From contig NZ_QCZK02000035.1 in NCBI RefSeq assembly GCF_003347595.2, positions 1-64,000 on the forward strand: 64,000 nucleotides of DNA. Direction: 5' to 3'. Under the pieces are notes generated by a model. The model searched no databases. It saw only the letters and a program-made list of their open reading frames with translations, and was not told the DNA's origin. Below are positions 59,500 through 64,000 of the stretch, in pieces. Position numbers and translations under genes: made by a program. The first letter of the stretch is position 1; every line of letters begins with the position of its first letter. The DNA comes from Botryobacter ruber. GTDB taxonomy: Bacteria; Bacteroidota; Bacteroidia; Cytophagales; Hymenobacteraceae.

Positions 59500-61266
59500 A
59501 TGAAAATTAAATCAGGATTTGTGCCATCAGGAAAAAGGCGGGTAGCTTTTCTGTGTGTGTTGGTGGCCTTGTTTTCTTTTATGGGGTTCAACGGAAACAG
59601 CCAGAACGTCAAAGTGGCTAAAAATGCCCCGGTATTCTCAAAATCTGTGTACGAAGGAAACGATAAGGTATACAATGACAATCCGCTTAAGGCAGGCGAA
59701 TTTTACAACCCGATTATACAAGGCGCTTATCCCGACCCTGCTATTACGCGCAAAGGCGGCGATTACTACATGGTGCATTCCTCCTTTGCCATTTTCCCCG
59801 GAGTGCCTATTTTCCATTCCAAAGATTTGGTGAACTGGACGCAGATAGGCCATGTGCTCGACAGGCCTTCGCAGTTAAACGTGCACAACACGGGCATAAG
59901 TGCCGGCGTGTATGCACCAGACATTAAGTATAATCAAAACAATGACACGTTCTACATGATCACGACCGCATTTGCCGGTGGTCTGGGAAATATTGTCGTA
60001 AAAACAAAAGACCCCCTGAAAGGCTGGAGCGATCCTGTGAAGTTAAAGTTCGACGGTATCGACCCTTCGCTTTTCTTCGACGATAACGGGAAAGCCTATG
60101 TGGTGCACAACGATGCGCCCGATAAAGGAAAAGAGCTGTATCAGGGGCACCGCGTGATTAAAGTTTGGGATTATGATGTCGAAAAGGACCAGGTAATTCC
60201 CGGAACCGATAAGATTATCGTAGACGGTGGGGTTGACATTGAGAAAAAACCAATCTGGATTGAGGCGCCTCATATATACAAAAAGAACGGGCGTTACTAC
60301 TTAATGTGCGCCGAAGGCGGCACAGGAGGCTGGCACAGCGAAGTGATTTTCGTGAGTGACAATCCAAGAGGCCCTTATAAACCTGCACCGAGCAACCCTA
60401 TCCTGTCACAAAGATACCTGAACCCGAACAGGGCGAACAAAGTAGACTGGGCTGGTCATGCCGATTTAGTGGAAGGGCCTGATGGCAAACATTACGGCGT
60501 GTTCCTGGCTATCCGCCCCAATGAAAAGAACCGCGTAAACATAGGCCGCGAAACCTTTATTTTGCCTGTGGACTGGTCTGGTGAATTCCCTGTATTCGAA
60601 AATGGTCTTGTACCAATGGAGCCAAAGCTGAAAGTACCTGCAGGCGTAGAAAACAAGACCGGGAAAGAAGGTTTCTTCCCCAACGGCAACTTTACCTTTA
60701 CCGATAACTTTACTTCCGACAAACTGGATTACCGCTGGGTAGGCTTAAGAGGACCACGCGAAGCGTTTGTTTCTACTTCCAAAAAAGGATTGCAGATTAA
60801 CCCCTTACCGGTCAACATCAAGGAAGTGAAGCCAACGTCCACGCTATTCCTCCGCCAACAGCACAACAACTTCACCTACACCACCACACTCGATTTTAAA
60901 CCAGCATCCGAAAAAGAGCTGGCGGGTATCACGTTGTTGCAAAGCGAAAAATTCAATTACGTATACGGCCTCACCCGGAAAGATAAAGACGTTTACCTGG
61001 TGCTGGAAAGAACAGAGAAAGGTACATCTAAAATCATAGCCAGTAAGAAAGTTGATGTGAAGAAGCCAATCCAGCTTCGGGTAAAAGCGGATGGCGATAA
61101 CTACCAGTTCAGTTATTCAATGAATGGAGCCGACTTTGTGAATGTGGGTGAAACCGTTTCCGGGGACATTCTCTCTACCAATGTTGCAGGAGGTTTCACG
61201 GGTGCTATGATTGGTTTGTACGCCACTTCTGCCAACGATGCGCATCCCCAGAATTTGGTTCAATAG
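59500..61266 (+). CDS. GH43 beta-xylosidase/arabinofuranosidase with C-terminal beta-sandwich
   Basis: 588 residues from ATG 59500; the 34 codons open upstream are highly basic and not signal-like. Signal peptide to about residue 34. GH43 propeller ~65-400: base D79 in GAYPDPAITRKGG, modulator in FDGIDPSLFFDDNG, general acid Glu in IWIEAPHIYKKNG. C-terminal concanavalin-like domain ~425-588. Compared with the two sister GH43 proteins the final strand (Y-x-D-F-D-W/Y-F) is missing: this one ends GLYATSANDAHPQNLVQ, which suggests a late frameshift or stop. It should still be active because the catalytic propeller is whole. Last enzyme of the locus, 136 bp before a bidirectional terminator. Confidence 0.88.
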   Translation: MKIKSGFVPSGKRRVAFLCVLVALFSFMGFNGNSQNVKVAKNAPVFSKSVYEGNDKVYNDNPLKAGEFYNPIIQGAYPDPAITRKGGDYYMVHSSFAIFPGVPIFHSKDLVNWTQIGHVLDRPSQLNVHNTGISAGVYAPDIKYNQNNDTFYMITTAFAGGLGNIVVKTKDPLKGWSDPVKLKFDGIDPSLFFDDNGKAYVVHNDAPDKGKELYQGHRVIKVWDYDVEKDQVIPGTDKIIVDGGVDIEKKPIWIEAPHIYKKNGRYYLMCAEGGTGGWHSEVIFVSDNPRGPYKPAPSNPILSQRYLNPNRANKVDWAGHADLVEGPDGKHYGVFLAIRPNEKNRVNIGRETFILPVDWSGEFPVFENGLVPMEPKLKVPAGVENKTGKEGFFPNGNFTFTDNFTSDKLDYRWVGLRGPREAFVSTSKKGLQINPLPVNIKEVKPTSTLFLRQQHNNFTYTTTLDFKPASEKELAGITLLQSEKFNYVYGLTRKDKDVYLVLERTEKGTSKIIASKKVDVKKPIQLRVKADGDNYQFSYSMNGADFVNVGETVSGDILSTNVAGGFTGAMIGLYATSANDAHPQNLVQ

Positions 61267-61401
61267 TTTCTGTTCGCAGCTCTCGCAGTTGCCCCGGTAC
61301 ATAACGCACCCGTACTTGTAAACGGATGAGCAGCGGCTAGAGCAGGTGGAGATACTAACAGGAAAAAGGAAGCTACCGTTTGAAAGTCTTATTAAATGAA
61401 T

Positions 61402-61437
61402 AAAAAAAGGTCCGGACTTGTGCCGGACCTTTTTTTA
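61402..61437. terminator. bidirectional intrinsic terminator
   Basis: AAAAAAAGGTCCGG ... CCGGACCTTTTTTT: an 8-bp GC-rich stem flanked by A and T runs, so it can stop transcription from both sides. It closes the enzyme operon and also follows the small minus-strand frame at 61465. Confidence 0.85.
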
Positions 61438-61464
61438 TGTTCTGCCGAAACGGGATTGGTAAAC

Positions 61465-61707
61465 TTATCTCCGGAAAGCGGGTACTTGAAGAGTATAATT
61501 GTAATATTGGGCAACAGGAAAGTTATAGACAGCGTCATATTTTTCCGGAAAATCCCTTGCCAGGAGTAGTTGAGTGAAGTTTTTAACTACACCTAAAATT
61601 TGACTTTCTGAGGAGACCGGTACTGATGTCGTGGTTCGTGACATTTGCTGTTGTATGGGATAGGTGGGTTGTCTGAATTCACAGATTTTATGTTTTAACA
61701 GAAACAA
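61465..61707 (-). CDS. hypothetical 80-residue frame, possible gene remnant
   Basis: Minus-strand frame ending ...DFPEKYDAVYNFPVAQYYNY then TLQVPAFRR, stop 28 bp before a terminator in the right direction. Composition looks protein-like, without signal or known motifs; the N-terminal third (MFLLKHKICEF) looks less natural, so the frame may be the 3' part of a lost gene. I do not recognise it. Confidence 0.35.
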   Translation of the reverse strand: MFLLKHKICEFRQPTYPIQQQMSRTTTSVPVSSESQILGVVKNFTQLLLARDFPEKYDAVYNFPVAQYYNYTLQVPAFRR

Positions 61708-61751
61708 CCTGCTTTACCCAATTATCTGCCCCCCATCCCGGTTCAGGCAAT

Positions 61752-61785
61752 CTGCAGCTCCTGCCACCACAGCCACTGCTTCTGC
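61752..61785 (-). repeat. dispersed intergenic repeat, copy 10
   Basis: On the minus strand GCAGAAGCAGTGGCTGTGGT then GGCAGGAGCTGCAG; good match. Confidence 0.6.
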
Positions 61786-61876
61786 TTCCGGGTTAAAAAG
61801 GCATTGGTAAGGCTGTAGAACATGGCAGTGCTTTAATGTTGAATGTAAGGATAAGTTTCAAATAGTAAAAAAATAT

Positions 61877-61892
61877 TTGCAATCGGTTGCAA
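61877..61892. promoter_or_regulatory. LacI-type operator-like palindrome
   Basis: TTGCAATCGGTTGCAA, with TTGCAA arms pairing across TCGG-type centre, of the general LacI/GalR form. It lies 24 bases before a TATGTTTG -7-like box and 475 bp upstream of the SusC start. One mismatch from the complement of the site at 27036. Confidence 0.6.
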
Positions 61893-61915
61893 TTATGAAA
61901 TATAATTCCCAAGTT

Positions 61916-61944
61916 TATGTTTGAAAACAAACTAATGTTAGTTT
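61916..61944 (+). promoter_or_regulatory. -7 box and adjoining palindrome
   Basis: TATGTTTG (61916-61923) fits TAnnTTTG. It is followed at 61929-61944 by AAACTAATGTTAGTTT, a 7+2+7 inverted repeat covering the likely transcription start, as for a repressor site. Confidence 0.45.
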
Positions 61945-62367
61945 AAATACCGCCTATGAAAAAGATTTCTTCCAAAGTCGCCGAATTTAAAAACATCAGA
62001 AACTGCTATTTGATGCAGGTGTATGGAGGGTATTAAGGAAAATAACAATAATAATTTCAATTCTATGGCTGCTAAAGCTGCTTCGTTTGGCAAGATAAAC
62101 AAAGGTAAAGCAACAAATGCTGTGGGATATAGGGAGTTTATACTGTAGAGATTTTCCTTTAAATCAAAATGCCAACGTTGGCGTTGCAGGCATAAGGTCT
62201 GATGCCCATGCTGCTGCAGTTAGAAAACAGTAATACTAGATCAGGTAGCACAATTTAAAACTTTACTCAAGATATAATAAACTTTACAATGTCTCCACCT
62301 CCTGTTATCAGTGTCATAACTGTTATAGTTTATTAATTAAACACAAAACTTAAATAAATATATATCT

Positions 62368-64000
62368 ATGAATTGGGATTTAACGAGAAAACCAGGAGCA
62401 AATACCAGGCTGTTGGGTAAACTGAAGCTTATGCAAGTTGCCTCTGTGCTTTTAACTTGTATGTTTTTAAGTTTACAGGCTCTGGCGCAAACCGGCAACC
62501 TGAATATAACAGGCCGGGTTACAGACGAAAGAGGAGTGGGTATGCCGGGTGTAACCGTAATGCTGAAAGGCACTACCACCGCTGCCCCTACTGATGTTGA
62601 TGGTAATTATGCTATCACGGTGCCGAACGGAACAGGAACACTGGTATTTACTTTTGTGGGATACCAGACCCAGGAGGTGCCCATTAACAACCGCTCTACG
62701 ATTAATGTGACCATGGCTACCGATGCCAGGGCGCTGGATGAGGTGGTCGTAGTTGGGTATGGCGTTCAACGGCAGGAAGCTGTAACTGGCTCAGTAGCTT
62801 CCATTAGTGGAGATGCCATGCGCGACGTGCCGGCTGGTAATATCACACAGGCGCTGCAGGGGCGTTTGCCAGGGGTGGAGTTTGCGCAAACATCCTCCAG
62901 GCCGGGCGCCTCAACCCAAATCCGGATTCGCGGAACGCGCTCACTAAATGCCAGCAACGATCCGCTGGTAGTACTGGATAATATTCCTTTTGCCGGGTCT
63001 ATCTCCGATATCAATCCAAACGACATTAAAAGCGTTGATATCCTGAAAGATGCCTCGGCAACGGCCATTTACGGCTCGCGGGGTGCCAACGGGGTTATAT
63101 TGGTGACAACCCACAAAGGGAAAGCAGGACAAAAAGCAAGGGTAAATTATAATAGTTTTTATGGTATAAGAGATGTGTTTGCCAAATATCCCATGATGGA
63201 CGGGCCGGAGTTTGTTGCGCTCCGTAAGGCAGCCGGTATGTTTACAAATGCATTGGATGAATCCGATGACGTAAACACCGACTGGCAAGACTTGTTGTAC
63301 AAAACCGGTAAAATGTCAAGCCACGACTTAGGCATTTCAGGTGGCACCGAAAATGGTAGCTACAACTTCAGTGCGGGCTATTTTGAGGATGAAGGCGTGA
63401 TTCCTACACAGCAGTACAAACGTTACTCTATGCGCGGTGGCCTTGACCAGGGAGTAGGTAAATATTTCCGGCTTGGCTTTACTACCTACAATAACTACAA
63501 TGTTACGGAGGGTTCTAATATAGGGCTATACGGAACCTTAAGTGCGTCCCCTATTGCCAATCCGTTCAATGCTGACGGTACCTTGAAAAGAACCATCAGG
63601 ATGCCGTTGGATGAGCAGTTTGTAATTACAGGAGAGGTGGTAGAGGGTTTAAGCGATCAATGGCTCAGCGAAACCAGGGCTTTTGGAACATATAACACCA
63701 TGTATGGCGAAGTAGAAATTCCGGGAGTTGAGGGCTTAAAATATCGTACCAACCTTGGATTGAATTACCGCCAGAGCCACGGTGGCGCCTATACAGGAGA
63801 AGGAATAAACAGTGCTACACTTACAACTCCTTCAACCGCTTCTATTAGCAATTCGCATACCTACGACTGGACAATTGAAAATATGCTGACCTACGACCGC
63901 ACCTTCGCCGGAAAGCATAACGTGAACGTAGTAGGGTTGTACTCTGCCTCACAATCCAGGTTCAATAGTTCTCGTATTGCAGCAAGAGATATTCCTGCGG
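62368..64000 (+). CDS. SusC-like TonB-dependent transporter, 3' end outside the window
   Basis: 544 codons are seen before the window ends; the frame stays open. Signal region to about residue 41 (SVLLTCMFLSLQALAQ), carboxypeptidase-regulatory-like domain ~45-125 (LNITGRVTDERGVGMPGVTVMLKG, VGYQTQEVPINNRSTINVTM), TonB-box/plug start ALDEVVVVGYGVQRQEAVTGS, and SRGANGVILVTTHKGK before the barrel. Sequence differs clearly from both SusC proteins of the core, with a more canonical plug. It starts a second import system, separated from the xylan enzymes by a bidirectional terminator and its own LacI-like operator region, so it may belong to a neighbouring PUL. Confidence 0.93.
   Translation, partial: MNWDLTRKPGANTRLLGKLKLMQVASVLLTCMFLSLQALAQTGNLNITGRVTDERGVGMPGVTVMLKGTTTAAPTDVDGNYAITVPNGTGTLVFTFVGYQTQEVPINNRSTINVTMATDARALDEVVVVGYGVQRQEAVTGSVASISGDAMRDVPAGNITQALQGRLPGVEFAQTSSRPGASTQIRIRGTRSLNASNDPLVVLDNIPFAGSISDINPNDIKSVDILKDASATAIYGSRGANGVILVTTHKGKAGQKARVNYNSFYGIRDVFAKYPMMDGPEFVALRKAAGMFTNALDESDDVNTDWQDLLYKTGKMSSHDLGISGGTENGSYNFSAGYFEDEGVIPTQQYKRYSMRGGLDQGVGKYFRLGFTTYNNYNVTEGSNIGLYGTLSASPIANPFNADGTLKRTIRMPLDEQFVITGEVVEGLSDQWLSETRAFGTYNTMYGEVEIPGVEGLKYRTNLGLNYRQSHGGAYTGEGINSATLTTPSTASISNSHTYDWTIENMLTYDRTFAGKHNVNVVGLYSASQSRFNSSRIAARDIPA

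Larger units (their letters stand above)
61708..62367. other. upstream region of the right-hand SusC gene
   Basis: 660 bases with a dispersed repeat (61752-61785), a LacI-type operator-like palindrome (61877-61892), a TATGTTTG -7-like box (61916-61923), a second palindrome (61929-61944) and two short frames (61957-62037 and 62023-62148, 26 and 41 codons) that I cannot assign and that may be chance or remnants. Confidence 0.5.

Noticed and set aside
61326..61352. Eleventh copy of the dispersed repeat
   Set aside because: GAGCAGCGGCTAGAGCAGGT resembles the left half only; the TGGTGGC core is missing.

Overview
The window comes from a Bacteroidota genome, most likely a Cytophagales/Hymenobacteraceae-type organism (Pontibacter-like; inferred, not proven). 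The grounds are SusC/SusD pairs, a hybrid two-component system (HTCS), type IX secretion C-terminal domains, many lipoproteins, TAnnTTTG -7 promoter boxes and the absence of Shine-Dalgarno sequences. The theme is a large polysaccharide utilization locus (PUL) for a substituted xylan (arabinoxylan or glucuronoarabinoxylan), with an older, scarred region to its left.

Left region (1-4.3 kb): an AT-rich patch of small Cys-containing lipoproteins and gene debris. It includes a lipoprotein gene split by a frameshift in a T8 tract, a 458-bp partial duplicate of a downstream gene, and an orphan type IX sorting domain with no start. From 4.4 to 11.8 kb follows a same-strand catabolic cluster: a serine hydrolase/alpha-beta hydrolase fusion, a DUF4861 lipoprotein, a ROK sugar kinase, a KduD-type dehydrogenase, a GH43 lipoprotein and a cupin. 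From 12.0 to 13.0 kb lies the scar of an integrated element: a tRNA-Ser-like 3' end, a nonsense-truncated tyrosine recombinase and small fragments. Then come a minus-strand pair (FG-GAP/ASPIC lipoprotein plus vanadium-haloperoxidase-like lipoprotein), a decayed IS3 element at 18.05-19.32 kb, and an orphan protein made of about eight helicase-associated (HA) repeats.

PUL core (21.7-61.3 kb): the HTCS sensor/regulator (minus strand) faces a six-gene operon of two SusC/SusD pairs, a DUF5627-type surface lipoprotein and a GH10-like, CBM-inserted protein whose catalytic acid/base is changed (probable binding protein). This operon ends at a strong terminator at 40.74 kb. Next are a CE1-type esterase, a GH5 enzyme with a type IX sorting domain, and a run of debranching enzymes: active GH10 xylanase, GH97, GH95, CE6-type acetyl esterase, a GH8 remnant, a secreted VOC protein, GH43, GH97, GH43-CBM6, GH31 and GH43. 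A bidirectional terminator closes it at 61.4 kb. A further SusC gene starts at 62.37 kb and runs off the window.

Regulation: the most notable non-coding signal is a 72-bp element present three times (19372, 26137, 43640). It carries four TGTWACAT-like boxes at an exact 21-bp period and is followed 29-30 bp later by a TAnnTTTG -7 box. It lies upstream of the HA-repeat gene, between HTCS and SusC, and upstream of the GH10 xylanase, so it is a candidate operator for the HTCS AraC-type domain. A second, LacI-type operator-like sequence occurs upstream of two SusC genes (27036 and 61877). About ten copies of a ~30-bp repeat sit only in intergenic gaps.
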